Of a DNA stretch of 56,644 nucleotides, positions 42,457 to 50,462 are shown one piece after another. Within the stretch, counting starts at the first letter, position 1, and each line of letters begins with the position of its first letter. A program made the translations under genes and the position numbers. The notes below the pieces were generated by a model, which had not been told where the DNA came from, did no database searches, and was given only the letters and a program-made list of their open reading frames with translations. The DNA is from Tissierellia bacterium (lineage in GTDB: Bacteria; Bacillota; Clostridia; Tissierellales; Sedimentibacteraceae): positions 1 through 56,644 of the forward strand of contig JAAYRW010000045.1 of NCBI GenBank assembly GCA_012518555.1, in the 5' to 3' direction.

Positions 42457-43467
42457 TTAAACTAAGTCCATTTCAATCATCTTTTCGGCTATCTGTACAG
42501 TATTTAGCGCTGCACCCTTCATTAGATTGTCTGCAACTACCCATAAATTCAATCCATTTTCCACAGTGTCGTCTTTCCTGATTCTGCCAACGAATACTTC
42601 ATCTTTACCTTCACAGTTAATTGCCATAGGGTATATATTTTGATCTAAATCGTCTAAAACTACAATACCTTTTGATTTGCTTAAAAGGTCTTTAACTTCT
42701 TCAACATCCATAGCTTTTTCAGTTTCTATATTTATAGACTCACTATGCCCTCTAAATACTGGAATACGAACAGTAGTAGCAGAAACTCTAATAGATGGAT
42801 CTAAAATTTTATGAGTTTCATTAACCATTTTCATTTCTTCCTTGGAATAGCCATTCTCTAAAAATACATCTACATGAGGTATAGCATTAAAAAGAATTTG
42901 ATGAGGATAAACACTATAAGTTACCTCTTCTCCCTGGGCGTATTGTTTCCCTTGATTTTTCAATTCCTCAATTGCTCTTTGACCACTGCCAGATACAGCT
43001 TGGTAGGTAGATACAACTATACGCTTTATATTGTATAGATCGTGTAATGGTTTCAATGCTACAAGCATCTGTATAGTCGTACAATTTGGATTTGCTATAA
43101 TTCCCTTGTTGTTAACTAAGGCTTCAGGATTAACTTCCGGTATTACTAAAGGTACATCCTCATATAAACGCCAGGCACTAGAATTATCAACAACTTTACA
43201 ACCTTCAGCTACAGCTATTGGTGCCAGTTCCAAACTTGCCTCTCCACCGGCAGAAAACAATGCAATATCTACATCCTTGAAAGCACCCGCTTTAGCCTCT
43301 TTAACGATGAACGTTTTCCCGTTGAAAGCAACTTCCTTGGATACGTTTTCTAAAATATCTAAGGGTACTAACTCATTAACAGGAAATGATCGCTTTTCTA
43401 AAATTTTAATCATCTGTTGTCCAACAGCACCCATGGCTCCCACTACTGCTACATTATATTTTTTCAT
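42457..43467 (-). CDS. asd: Aspartate-semialdehyde dehydrogenase
   Basis: 336 residues from ATG 43467, with GAGGAGG 5 bases upstream; the longer start at 43503 is not supported. The Rossmann loop is VVGAMGAVGQQM. The catalytic Cys is in IIANPNCTTIQM (near 128), the active-site Gln follows in VVSTYQAVSGSG, and the His is in RIPVFRGHSESI. It makes aspartate semialdehyde, the DapA substrate. It is the first gene of the asd-lysC-dehydrogenase transcript, driven by the promoter at 43561-43589. Confidence 0.94.
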   Translation of the reverse strand: MKKYNVAVVGAMGAVGQQMIKILEKRSFPVNELVPLDILENVSKEVAFNGKTFIVKEAKAGAFKDVDIALFSAGGEASLELAPIAVAEGCKVVDNSSAWRLYEDVPLVIPEVNPEALVNNKGIIANPNCTTIQMLVALKPLHDLYNIKRIVVSTYQAVSGSGQRAIEELKNQGKQYAQGEEVTYSVYPHQILFNAIPHVDVFLENGYSKEEMKMVNETHKILDPSIRVSATTVRIPVFRGHSESINIETEKAMDVEEVKDLLSKSKGIVVLDDLDQNIYPMAINCEGKDEVFVGRIRKDDTVENGLNLWVVADNLMKGAALNTVQIAEKMIEMDLV

Positions 43468-43528
43468 TCTCGCCTCCTCTTTATAGTACATTATATTAAG
43501 CATAATGTATATTTAAGACTACTTTTTT

Positions 43529-43554
43529 AACTACTCATCACCCGATGAGTAGTT
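43529..43554 (-). promoter_or_regulatory. 26-bp palindrome at the start of the asd transcript
   Basis: AACTACTCATC and GATGAGTAGTT around ACCC, 11-bp perfect arms. It begins about 7 bases past the -10 box, so it is both the first 26 bases of the transcript and a possible operator. Confidence 0.65.
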
Positions 43555-43560
43555 ACCTAT

Positions 43561-43589
43561 ATTGTAGCTAGCTTTATATAATTTGTCAA
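43561..43589 (-). promoter_or_regulatory. Sigma-A promoter of asd-lysC
   Basis: On the minus strand TTGACA (43584-43589), a 17-bp spacer and TACAAT (43561-43566). Confidence 0.85.
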
Positions 43590-43705
43590 TAATAATTTTT
43601 TGATTTTTAAAAGTTATTTATTTGTCATGGAAATTGGAATTTATTGCGGTAAGTGGATTGATGACCCACTATACCGCCTACATAAGAAAGGAATTCAGAA
43701 ATGAA

Positions 43706-44038
43706 TTAAAATAAAAATTGAACTTGCAGCATATAGACTAATGTTCCTGCAATAATAGACAAAAGAGTCTGTCTTTTCCATAGATGAAGCAATACTACTA
43801 CAATAATTGCAATTAATTCAGGAATACCATGGCTGCCGGTTGATATATTTACATCTTTAAGACAATACACTACCAACATTCCTAATACTGCTGGAGGGAG
43901 AACTTTACCTAAATATCGAACATATTCCGGTGTAGGTTTATCTGCAGGAAAGAGTATGAAGGGCAAAAAACGAGTCAACATGGTACTTGCTGTTACTACT
44001 AATATAATTATAATATGTTGAGGAATAGTCATTGTCAT
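43706..44038 (-). CDS. azlD: AzlD-family branched-chain amino acid transport subunit
   Basis: 110 residues with three or four hydrophobic segments and the AzlD stretch [12 protein letters not shown] near residue 18. With AzlC it forms an exporter of branched-chain or other hydrophobic amino acids. It overlaps azlC by 4 bases. Confidence 0.88.
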   Translation of the reverse strand: MTMTIPQHIIIILVVTASTMLTRFLPFILFPADKPTPEYVRYLGKVLPPAVLGMLVVYCLKDVNISTGSHGIPELIAIIVVVLLHLWKRQTLLSIIAGTLVYMLQVQFLF

Positions 44039-44748
44039 TTTAATTCACCTGCTTTCATTAAAATTGTTCTCAGCAAAGTAAGCGTTAATAGAATCAATAC
44101 CATTGTAGGTATAATAAAGTTACCGCTGCCAAAAATAACAAGACATACTACAGACACTAACAGTCCTATAATAAAACTACTATGGTTATCTTCTTTTAAC
44201 CACTGCTCTGTAAAAATAACTACGAACATAGCCGTCATAACGAATTCCAGCCCCTTAGTATTAAATTCTACTAAACCTCCAAAAATACCTCCTAAAGTAG
44301 AGCCTAATGCCCAATAAATGTAATTTAAGAGGGTAACAAAGAACATAAACCAACCCTTATCTATATCTTCTGGAATATTGGCTGCGTAATTTACAGAAAA
44401 TGTTTCATCACACATACCAAAAATCAAAAAAAACCTCTTTATTCCTGGAACCCTATATTTCTCTAACATTGAAATTCCATAAAACAAATGACGGGCATTT
44501 ATCATAAGTGTTAAAACAAAGGCATTTACCGGGTCGAAGGTTCCCATAAGCAATCCTACAGTTACAAATTGTGTAGAGCCTCCAAATATAATTAAGCTCA
44601 TAAACATAGGATATAAAAAGTTAAATCCAAAAGCATTCATATATATACCATAGGCCATACCTAAAAATATAAAACCTGTTAAGATGGGAATTGTTTTAGG
44701 AAATGCCGCTTTAAAGGCCTTTTTTATTTTCTTATTTTCTTTTTCCAA
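44035..44748 (-). CDS. azlC: AzlC-family branched-chain amino acid permease
   Basis: 237 residues, about seven membrane segments. AzlC signatures are visible: [20 protein letters not shown] (near 14), [13 protein letters not shown] (near 54) and [10 protein letters not shown] (near 85). It works with AzlD in export at the membrane. A sigma-A-like promoter stands upstream at 44785-44813. Confidence 0.92.
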   Translation of the reverse strand: MEKENKKIKKAFKAAFPKTIPILTGFIFLGMAYGIYMNAFGFNFLYPMFMSLIIFGGSTQFVTVGLLMGTFDPVNAFVLTLMINARHLFYGISMLEKYRVPGIKRFFLIFGMCDETFSVNYAANIPEDIDKGWFMFFVTLLNYIYWALGSTLGGIFGGLVEFNTKGLEFVMTAMFVVIFTEQWLKEDNHSSFIIGLLVSVVCLVIFGSGNFIIPTMVLILLTLTLLRTILMKAGELK

Positions 44749-44784
44749 TTACTTCTTCACTCCTACTAACTAAAAATGTAGTTT

Positions 44785-44813
44785 ATTCTATCATTTATAA
44801 TTCCAATAATCAA
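44785..44813 (-). promoter_or_regulatory. Putative sigma-A promoter of azlCD
   Basis: On the minus strand TTGATT (44808-44813), a 17-bp spacer and TAGAAT (44785-44790), 37 bases upstream of azlC. Confidence 0.6.
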
Positions 44814-44836
44814 TTAATATTTAAAGTATAAATAAA

Positions 44837-44877
44837 GGCTAATGAACTTTAATGCTAGTGCATAAAGTTCATTAGCC
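44837..44877 (-). terminator. Rho-independent terminator after the parvulin gene
   Basis: GGCTAATGAACTTTA (44837-44851) pairs perfectly with 44863-44877. TTTATTT follows on the minus strand. It separates the whiA-HPr-parvulin group from azlCD. Confidence 0.88.
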
Positions 44878-44895
44878 CTTGCCATCATTAGAATA

Positions 44896-45642
44896 TTATT
44901 TTTCGAAAATTTCTACTTGGTATTTTTTATTTAATTGTTCTTTTTTCTCTAAATATACTTCTTCTTGTTTTACGGCTAAATAATTGTTTTTTACTTCTTG
45001 ATAGGCTTCTTCAAAATCCGCAATTTTAGCAGGTCTATGCTCTGTAAGCTTTATAATATGGTGGCCGAACTGAGTTTCAACAGGTGAACTAATATCGCCT
45101 ACCTTCATTGAAAATACAGCATCTTCAAATTCTTTTACCATTTGTCCTTTACCAAATTGTCCTAATGCTCCGCCACTTTGATTAGAGGGACAGCTGGAAT
45201 ATTTAGCTGCAGCATCTTCGAAAGACAATCCTTCTTCAATTTCTTTTATTATTTCATTTGCCTTTTCTTCTGTTTCTACTAAAATATGGCTTGCACTAGC
45301 CATTTCTTGCTTATTGAACTTATTTTTATTTTTTTCATAAAAGTCTTTTAATTCTTCATCAGTTACAACTATACTGTTAAACATTTTTCTCAGGCTATAT
45401 TGCTGAAGCATTGATTTCTTCATTTTGTTAAATACTTCTATGAATTCTTCATCATTTTCCAAGTTGTTTTCAACAGCTTCCGAATACATAAGCTCGTGCA
45501 TTACTAATTCATCAATAAGTTTTGTTCTACCTTCAGGTCCCTGAAAATAAGCAACATTTTGTCCTAAACTTTGCATTAAGTTATTTAAATCTGATTCCTT
45601 CACTTCTCTGCCATCTACAAGGGCTAATACTTTATTATTCAT
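44896..45642 (-). CDS. Cytosolic parvulin-type peptidyl-prolyl isomerase
   Basis: 248 residues. A SurA/PrsA-like N-terminal helical region (about 1-110) is followed by a PpiC domain with ASHILVETEEKA (near 118), SGGALGQFGKGQMVKEFEDAVF and THFGHH-type FGHHIIKLTEHR. There is no signal peptide or lipobox, so unlike PrsA it should act in the cytoplasm, helping folding or prolyl isomerisation. It follows the HPr gene after a weak hairpin. Confidence 0.88.
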   Translation of the reverse strand: MNNKVLALVDGREVKESDLNNLMQSLGQNVAYFQGPEGRTKLIDELVMHELMYSEAVENNLENDEEFIEVFNKMKKSMLQQYSLRKMFNSIVVTDEELKDFYEKNKNKFNKQEMASASHILVETEEKANEIIKEIEEGLSFEDAAAKYSSCPSNQSGGALGQFGKGQMVKEFEDAVFSMKVGDISSPVETQFGHHIIKLTEHRPAKIADFEEAYQEVKNNYLAVKQEEVYLEKKEQLNKKYQVEIFEK

Positions 45643-45664
45643 TTTATCTCCTATAATTTTTATT

Positions 45665-45719
45665 CTAGTACACTTAAGTACTAGTATGCTCCCATAAAAT
45701 TAGAGGGTTCTCACCCTCT
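45665..45719 (-). terminator. Weak hairpin terminator after the HPr gene
   Basis: AGAGGGT (45702-45708) pairs with ACCCTCT (45713-45719), directly after the HPr stop, followed by AATTTTATG. A second palindrome, CTAGTAC/GTACTAG (45665-45684), lies just downstream. Partial read-through into the parvulin gene seems likely. Confidence 0.55.
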
Positions 45720-45986
45720 TTACTCTTCTTCTTCCATGAACTCTAATAAATTAGATAATTCTTCAATAGCCTTATCTTCATCTGAACCCTTAGTTAAAAT
45801 AACCAGTTCATCACCTTGTACGGCACCTAAAGCCATAATGCTTATTATACTTTTGCCATTTGCTTCCTGTATACCTTTTTTTATAATTATCTCACTATCG
45901 TAATTCCTTGCTTTTTTTACGAATATAGCGGCGGGTCTGGCATGTAGTCCAATTTTATTTTTTAGTATTACTTTTTGCGATCTCAC
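45720..45986 (-). CDS. ptsH: Phosphocarrier protein HPr
   Basis: 88 residues. NKIGLHARPAAIFVKKA contains the PTS phosphorylation His (near 15), and ANGKSIISIMALG contains the regulatory Ser (near 46). The presence of His shows HPr rather than Crh, where the position is Gln. It starts with GTG behind AGAGGTG and overlaps the end of whiA by 32 bases. HPr transfers phosphate to sugar permeases and, when Ser-phosphorylated, signals carbon status. Confidence 0.92.
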   Translation of the reverse strand: MRSQKVILKNKIGLHARPAAIFVKKARNYDSEIIIKKGIQEANGKSIISIMALGAVQGDELVILTKGSDEDKAIEELSNLLEFMEEEE

Positions 45987-46944
45987 TATTTACACCTCTC
46001 TTCTCATGCTCAATTAAATCTTCAGCAATTTTTTCTATTTTCTTTAATCTGTGATTCACTCCTGATTTACCAAGGGGTGGATTTAGCATTTGTCCTAATT
46101 CTTTTAAACTTGCATTATTATGTTTAAGTCTTAAATATGCCAACTCCCTTAAATTATCCGGAAGTTTATCCATAACCTTATGTTTTCTTAATATTTGAAT
46201 ACTGTTAATTTGCCTCATTGAAGTATGTACAATTTTATCAAGATTAGCCGTTTCACAATTTATCACTCTATTAATTTGATTTCGTGTTTCTTTTACAACC
46301 CTTATATTTTCAAAATCAAGAACTGCATTGTTAGCACCCATAAGAGCTAATAAATCTGATATCTGCTCGCTATCCTTAATATATGTTACATAATAATTCT
46401 TACGGATAATGTTCTTAGCCTTTATTCCGTATCCTTCTAGTAATTCCTGAAGTATTTTACTTTGTACTTCCTTACTGCTGACAAATTCTACATGGTATGA
46501 TCTTTCAGGATTGCTTATAGAGCCACTACCCATGAAAGAACCTTTTATATAAGCCCTTTTGGATAAATCATCCCTTAAAATCCTTGTGGATACTCCATAA
46601 TCTATCATACTAAAATCATTTTCCTTTGCGATTTCTGTGTCAATAAGGAACTTTCTGGTTAATTCTTGGTGAATTTTAATAATGTAATTGTTTAGTTTTT
46701 TTAATCTGTTGCTTTTAGCTACGATTACCTTTGCAGATATGCCATGAGCTATTTTTAAAAGTCTGAATATTCTTCTTGCAACTGCTGCATTTTCCGTAGA
46801 AAACTCAAATTCCACCTTATTTTGTCCCTTAAGGGTAATAGAACCTACAGTCCTAACGAAGGCGGCAGTCTCAGCCCTAGCACAAGAAATATCTACAATT
46901 TCTGTCCTGGACAACTCATCTTTAACTTTTGAAGAAAATGTCAT
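45955..46944 (-). CDS. whiA: DNA-binding protein WhiA
   Basis: 329 residues, full length. It begins SSKVKDELSRTEI; the LAGLIDADG-like domains include YIKGSFMGSGSISNPERSYHVEF (near 133). The C-terminal helix-turn-helix is LAYLRLKHNNASLKELGQMLNPPLGKSGVNHRLKKI. WhiA influences cell division and chromosome segregation in Gram-positive bacteria. It follows the NUDIX gene by 8 bases and overlaps HPr. In Bacillus the order NUDIX-rapZ-glmR-whiA-crh is known; rapZ and glmR are missing here. Confidence 0.94.
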   Translation of the reverse strand: MTFSSKVKDELSRTEIVDISCARAETAAFVRTVGSITLKGQNKVEFEFSTENAAVARRIFRLLKIAHGISAKVIVAKSNRLKKLNNYIIKIHQELTRKFLIDTEIAKENDFSMIDYGVSTRILRDDLSKRAYIKGSFMGSGSISNPERSYHVEFVSSKEVQSKILQELLEGYGIKAKNIIRKNYYVTYIKDSEQISDLLALMGANNAVLDFENIRVVKETRNQINRVINCETANLDKIVHTSMRQINSIQILRKHKVMDKLPDNLRELAYLRLKHNNASLKELGQMLNPPLGKSGVNHRLKKIEKIAEDLIEHEKRGVNSEIAKSNTKK

Positions 46945-46952
46945 AGTATCAC

Positions 46953-47378
46953 CTATTTATAAGAATGGAATTTAATATCCTCTAAAGCTTTCTTAATAAT
47001 TTTTCTCTCGTCATCGTAGCGGGCTAGTACTAATGACCTTTCGAAAGAAAGAAATTTAGCATCTACAAAGCCTTCATTTTTTTGGGCAGTACAAGTCATG
47101 TTTCTTGCCATCATTAAATACCAATGTACTTCTTTCCTTATATGGATTTTGTCAAGGTAGCAGGTGCGGCTGAATTCATAATTTATTTTACCCAAGTATT
47201 TAATGGGAGTAACTTTTGCCTTTGTTTCTTCATAAACTTCTCGAAGGGCAGTTTCTTTTAAAGACTCATGCCCTTCTACTCTTCCTTTAGGAAGAACCCA
47301 ATCACCGTTAAACTTTTTTAACATTAAAATACTGTTTTTAAAAAAGACAATTCCTCCTGCACTTACTTCATTAATCAT
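46953..47378 (-). CDS. NUDIX hydrolase (YvcI-like)
   Basis: 141 residues. The Nudix box GRVEGHESLKETALREVYEETKAKV (near 32-57) fits GX5EX7REUXEEXGU with Ala for the last Gly-type position. Such proteins hydrolyse nucleoside diphosphates linked to other groups, and the substrate is unknown. GAGGTGAGG-like RBS AAAAGGTGAGG supports the start. The position before whiA matches Bacillus yvcI. Confidence 0.88.
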   Translation of the reverse strand: MINEVSAGGIVFFKNSILMLKKFNGDWVLPKGRVEGHESLKETALREVYEETKAKVTPIKYLGKINYEFSRTCYLDKIHIRKEVHWYLMMARNMTCTAQKNEGFVDAKFLSFERSLVLARYDDERKIIKKALEDIKFHSYK

Positions 47379-47802
47379 ACTTGCCTCACCTTTTAATATC
47401 GTAGTTAATATGATAACACAATATTAGAAAAAATCAAACACTTCCTACATATTAGTCTACAATAAAAGTTGTCTTTTTTCAACTGATTTATAAATAAATA
47501 TTACAGCTTATTCCGGATTTCTTACTATTCTTAATATAGTCGAAAAATTAAAACAAGCTAGATCTTTTATGAACTTGTCACTATTGGCGATAGCTAAGAA
47601 AAATTAGAAAAATATTTAGCGAACATTTGCAGGACACGATTATAATTCTTAGCGAATGCAGGATAAAAATCCGTTAAGCAGCTTGCACTGTTTGAGCGAT
47701 AGCGAGTTTGCAAGCTGTAGGATTTTTAACCGGAATAAGCTTTAGAATTATTCGTGGCCGAAACCGAGAGCGGATATTTTTCTAATTTTTCGCTGCCAAT
47801 TG
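47379..47802. other. Intergenic region with promoter and large palindrome
   Basis: 424 bp between the methyltransferase stop and the NUDIX start. It has a putative NUDIX promoter at the left (47410-47437) and then about 230 bp of imperfect palindrome (47577-47806). I see no coding frame. Confidence 0.6.
47410..47437 (-). promoter_or_regulatory. Putative sigma-A promoter of NUDIX-whiA-HPr
   Basis: On the minus strand TTGATT (47432-47437), a 16-bp spacer and TATCAT (47410-47415), 32 bases upstream of the NUDIX start. Confidence 0.5.
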
Positions 47803-47806
47803 CTAC
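47577..47806. repeat. Large imperfect palindromic (MITE-like) element
   Basis: The left end 47577-47617 and the right end 47770-47806 are inverted copies, sharing GAAAAATTAGAAAAATAT on the left. Next inward, CACGATTATAATTC on the left answers GAATTATTCGTGG on the right. An inner hairpin pairs CAGCTTGCA (47679-47687) with TGCAAGCTG (47709-47717). Another pair further out is AGCTTATTCCGG (about 47503) and CCGGAATAAGCT. It has no open frame, and its right end reaches the stop codon of the next gene. Confidence 0.72.
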
Positions 47807-48945
47807 TTTTCTGGTCTTTGGCCATAAAATTGGTAGTAATCTACTCTCATGTCTCCGTTGAAAAGTTTTCTTTTTCTATTAGCTTTTCTTCCAAATTCCT
47901 TTTCAAAGTTTTCAGAGGCAGTTATTACATAAATAGACCAAGTTTCATCCTTACCGAATACTTGACCTAATTTGTTATGAATCTTTGAAACTTGAGGATT
48001 TTTACCTAATCGTTGACCGTAAGGAGGATTAGTAATTAATACTCCGTAAGGACCTATTGTTTTATCAATATGGTGTATATCCTTTACAAAAAACTCTATA
48101 CAATCATCTACACCGGCTTCAATTGCATTTTCCTCTGCAATTCTTATAGCTTTTTCACTTACATCAGAAGCGTATATTTTAATTTCAGAGCTGAAATCAA
48201 TATTTTTTCGTGCTTGAATTTTTGCATTTTTCCAATATTCTTCTTTAACTAAAGGCCATCCATGGGAAGCAAATTCTCTGTTAAGGCCTGGGGCGATATT
48301 TCTACCCATTAATGCCGCCTCGATAGCAATGGTTCCAGAACCACACATAGGATCATACAAAATCCTATCCTTATTCCAAAAACTAAGTTTTACCAAGGCT
48401 GCTGCCATAGTTTCCTTTAAAGGAGCAGTCATTGATTTTTCCCTATAACCTCTTTTAAACAAACCATCTCTTGCACCAGTTGTATCCATTGAAATAGTTG
48501 CAAGATCTTTATGAATTGACACTAAAATTGTGAATTCCGCTCCACTTTCCGGCATCCAATCTAGATCATAATATTGGCAGAGTTTTTTTGATACTGCTTT
48601 TTTTACTATAGCTTGACAGTCAGGAGTACTGTATAGTTTAGATTTTACAGATTTCCCCTTAACTGTAAACTTTCCTTCCTTGCTTATCCACTTTTCCCAA
48701 GGAAGTTCATAAGTTTTGTCGAATAAGTCTTCAAAACTTAAAGCTTCAAATTGTCCCATTACAAGCATTACCCTTTCGGCACACCTTAAATGTATATTTG
48801 CTATACAAATATCCTTGATTTCTGCATCAAAGTACACCCAGCCATTATCTACAGAAATATTTTCATAACCTAAATCTATTAATTCTCGTTTTACAATTGC
48901 TTCCAATCCAAAAGCAGCAGTTGCAGCTAATTTTATTTTATCCAT
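47803..48945 (-). CDS. THUMP-domain rRNA (guanine-N2)-methyltransferase, RlmL/YpsC-like
   Basis: 380 residues. A THUMP RNA-binding domain (about 45-160) is followed by a UPF0020-type methyltransferase with MCGSGTIAIEAAL (near 205), YASDVSEKA and the catalytic NPPYGQRLG (near 305). It resembles the N-terminal half of E. coli RlmL and Bacillus YpsC, which modify 23S rRNA. Its stop codon lies inside the right end of the palindromic element. It follows the sigma-54 activator gene after an 81-base gap. Confidence 0.9.
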   Translation of the reverse strand: MDKIKLAATAAFGLEAIVKRELIDLGYENISVDNGWVYFDAEIKDICIANIHLRCAERVMLVMGQFEALSFEDLFDKTYELPWEKWISKEGKFTVKGKSVKSKLYSTPDCQAIVKKAVSKKLCQYYDLDWMPESGAEFTILVSIHKDLATISMDTTGARDGLFKRGYREKSMTAPLKETMAAALVKLSFWNKDRILYDPMCGSGTIAIEAALMGRNIAPGLNREFASHGWPLVKEEYWKNAKIQARKNIDFSSEIKIYASDVSEKAIRIAEENAIEAGVDDCIEFFVKDIHHIDKTIGPYGVLITNPPYGQRLGKNPQVSKIHNKLGQVFGKDETWSIYVITASENFEKEFGRKANRKRKLFNGDMRVDYYQFYGQRPEK

Positions 48946-48959
48946 TGTTTTCCTTTCTA

Positions 48960-49026
48960 ACGGTAGCTATGACGGGGACCTTCCTCTAAGCTTACCCCAA
49001 GGACTATCCCTACTTAGTGTGTCCCC
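48960..49026 (-). repeat. REP-like G-rich repeat between activator and methyltransferase genes
   Basis: On the minus strand the segment reads AGGGGGACACACTAAG, then TAGTCCTTGGGG and AGGAAGGTCCCCG, so GGGGAC near one end pairs with GTCCCC near the other. Related AGGGGGAC segments follow glnS and the YihY gene. Confidence 0.5.
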
Positions 49027-50439
49027 CTACCCTACTCCATACTTATCCATCTTATAATACAGCGTAGGCCTTGGAATTTTAAGCCTTTTAGCTGTTTCCG
49101 TCTTATTGTAGTTAGTTTCTTCCAAGGTCTTCACAATTATTCTTTTTTCAATTTTTTGCAAATATTCATCTAAGCCATATTCCCGAGAAATTACTTGGTT
49201 TAACTTTATTAAATTATTAATTTCATCTACCTGAATATTTTGAAGATGGGCAGGAAGAAAATCTTTTTCGATTTTATTTTTTCCCCTTTGGGCTGCTATT
49301 ACGGCAGACCTTTGAATAACATTTCTCAGTTCTCTTACATTTCCATCCCATCTGTATTCAGTAAATATATTCAATATTTCATCGGGTATTTCCACTATAT
49401 TCATTCCCTGCTCCATACAAAATTCCTGAAGAAACCGATTTGCTAAAAGAACTATATCTCCCTTTCTCTCTCTTAAGGGAGGTATGTTAACCTGAAAGGT
49501 ATCAAGTCTGTAATAAAGATCTTTCCTAAATTTATTTTCCCTTATAAGCTCCCTTATATCTTTGTTAGTAGCAGAAATTATTCTTACGTCAATCTTCTTT
49601 GGCTTATTACCGCCTATACGGGTAACTACACCATCTTCTAAAACCCTTAATAATTTAGGCTGAAGTTCCATAGGCATTTCACCAATTTCATCTAAGAAAA
49701 GAGTGCCTCCTTCAGCTTCTTCAAACTTTCCTTTCTTTCCTTCACTTTTAGCTCCAGTAAAAGCACCTGCTTCATATCCAAAAATTTCACTTTCAAATAA
49801 TTCCTTAGGAATGGCACTGCAATTTATAGGAATAAACTTTCCCTTCCTACCACTTTCATAATGAATTGCCTTTGCAAACAATTCCTTTCCTGTGCCACTT
49901 TCACCTTTTAACAAAATATTTAAAGGTGTTTTTGAAATGTTTTTACACAAGTTAATAATTTCTATAAAAGCTGAATTGTTGCTTATTATTTTAGAAAAAT
50001 AAGCTTCTCCGGAGGAAGTTATCTTTGAATATTCCTTCTCTAATTTCAAAAGGTTAGACTGGGTTTTATTCAACAGTTCGCTTAATCTTACAATTTCCGT
50101 AATATCCCTATCTCTTGCAAGGCCTCCTAATATATTTCCCTTCCTGTCATAAAGTAAAACAGCACTGGAAACGACAAAGGTATTTTCTCTAGGACTGTTG
50201 TAAATATTGTGATAAGATGTCTTGTTTTTCAATACTCTCGGTAGTAAAGCCGTAGGAAAAAAATCAATTAAGTCTTTATCTATTATATCCTTTTTTTCTA
50301 CACCATAATACTCTTCTGCCGTGGTATTAAAAAAAGTAACTTTGCCGTAGTTGTCAACAATAGTTATGGCATCAGGAATGTTATCAAGTATATACTCGAA
50401 TTTTTCTCTTTCATAATTATTAGTTCCCATATCCTTCAT
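49027..50439 (-). CDS. PAS-domain sigma-54-dependent transcriptional activator
   Basis: 470 residues from ATG 50439, with GGAGG five bases upstream; the TTG at 50454 is less likely. A PAS sensor (about 10-120) is followed by a sigma-54 AAA+ domain with Walker A GESGTGKELFAKAIH (near 180), the GAFTGA loop that contacts sigma-54 (near 225), Walker B GGTLFLDEIGEMP and a C-terminal Fis-type helix-turn-helix (TETAKRLKIPRPTLYYKM). There is no response-regulator receiver, so it senses its signal through PAS. No clear -24/-12 promoter was seen in the window, so its targets are unknown. Confidence 0.93.
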   Translation of the reverse strand: MKDMGTNNYEREKFEYILDNIPDAITIVDNYGKVTFFNTTAEEYYGVEKKDIIDKDLIDFFPTALLPRVLKNKTSYHNIYNSPRENTFVVSSAVLLYDRKGNILGGLARDRDITEIVRLSELLNKTQSNLLKLEKEYSKITSSGEAYFSKIISNNSAFIEIINLCKNISKTPLNILLKGESGTGKELFAKAIHYESGRKGKFIPINCSAIPKELFESEIFGYEAGAFTGAKSEGKKGKFEEAEGGTLFLDEIGEMPMELQPKLLRVLEDGVVTRIGGNKPKKIDVRIISATNKDIRELIRENKFRKDLYYRLDTFQVNIPPLRERKGDIVLLANRFLQEFCMEQGMNIVEIPDEILNIFTEYRWDGNVRELRNVIQRSAVIAAQRGKNKIEKDFLPAHLQNIQVDEINNLIKLNQVISREYGLDEYLQKIEKRIIVKTLEETNYNKTETAKRLKIPRPTLYYKMDKYGVG

Positions 50440-50462
50440 ATCTTCCTCCGGCAATAACTTTA

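Noticed and set aside
43031-43486. Open frame of 151 codons opposite asd
   Set aside because: Antisense to the catalytic part of asd, with shadow-like composition and no ribosome site.
43504-43705. Lysine riboswitch upstream of asd-lysC
   Set aside because: The 5' leader after the promoter is only about 90 bases and folds as a single palindrome, far short of a lysine riboswitch.
49027-50439. Search for sigma-54 (-24/-12) promoters controlled by the activator
   Set aside because: No TGGCAC-N5-TTGC match was found by eye in the gaps of this window, so no target is proposed.
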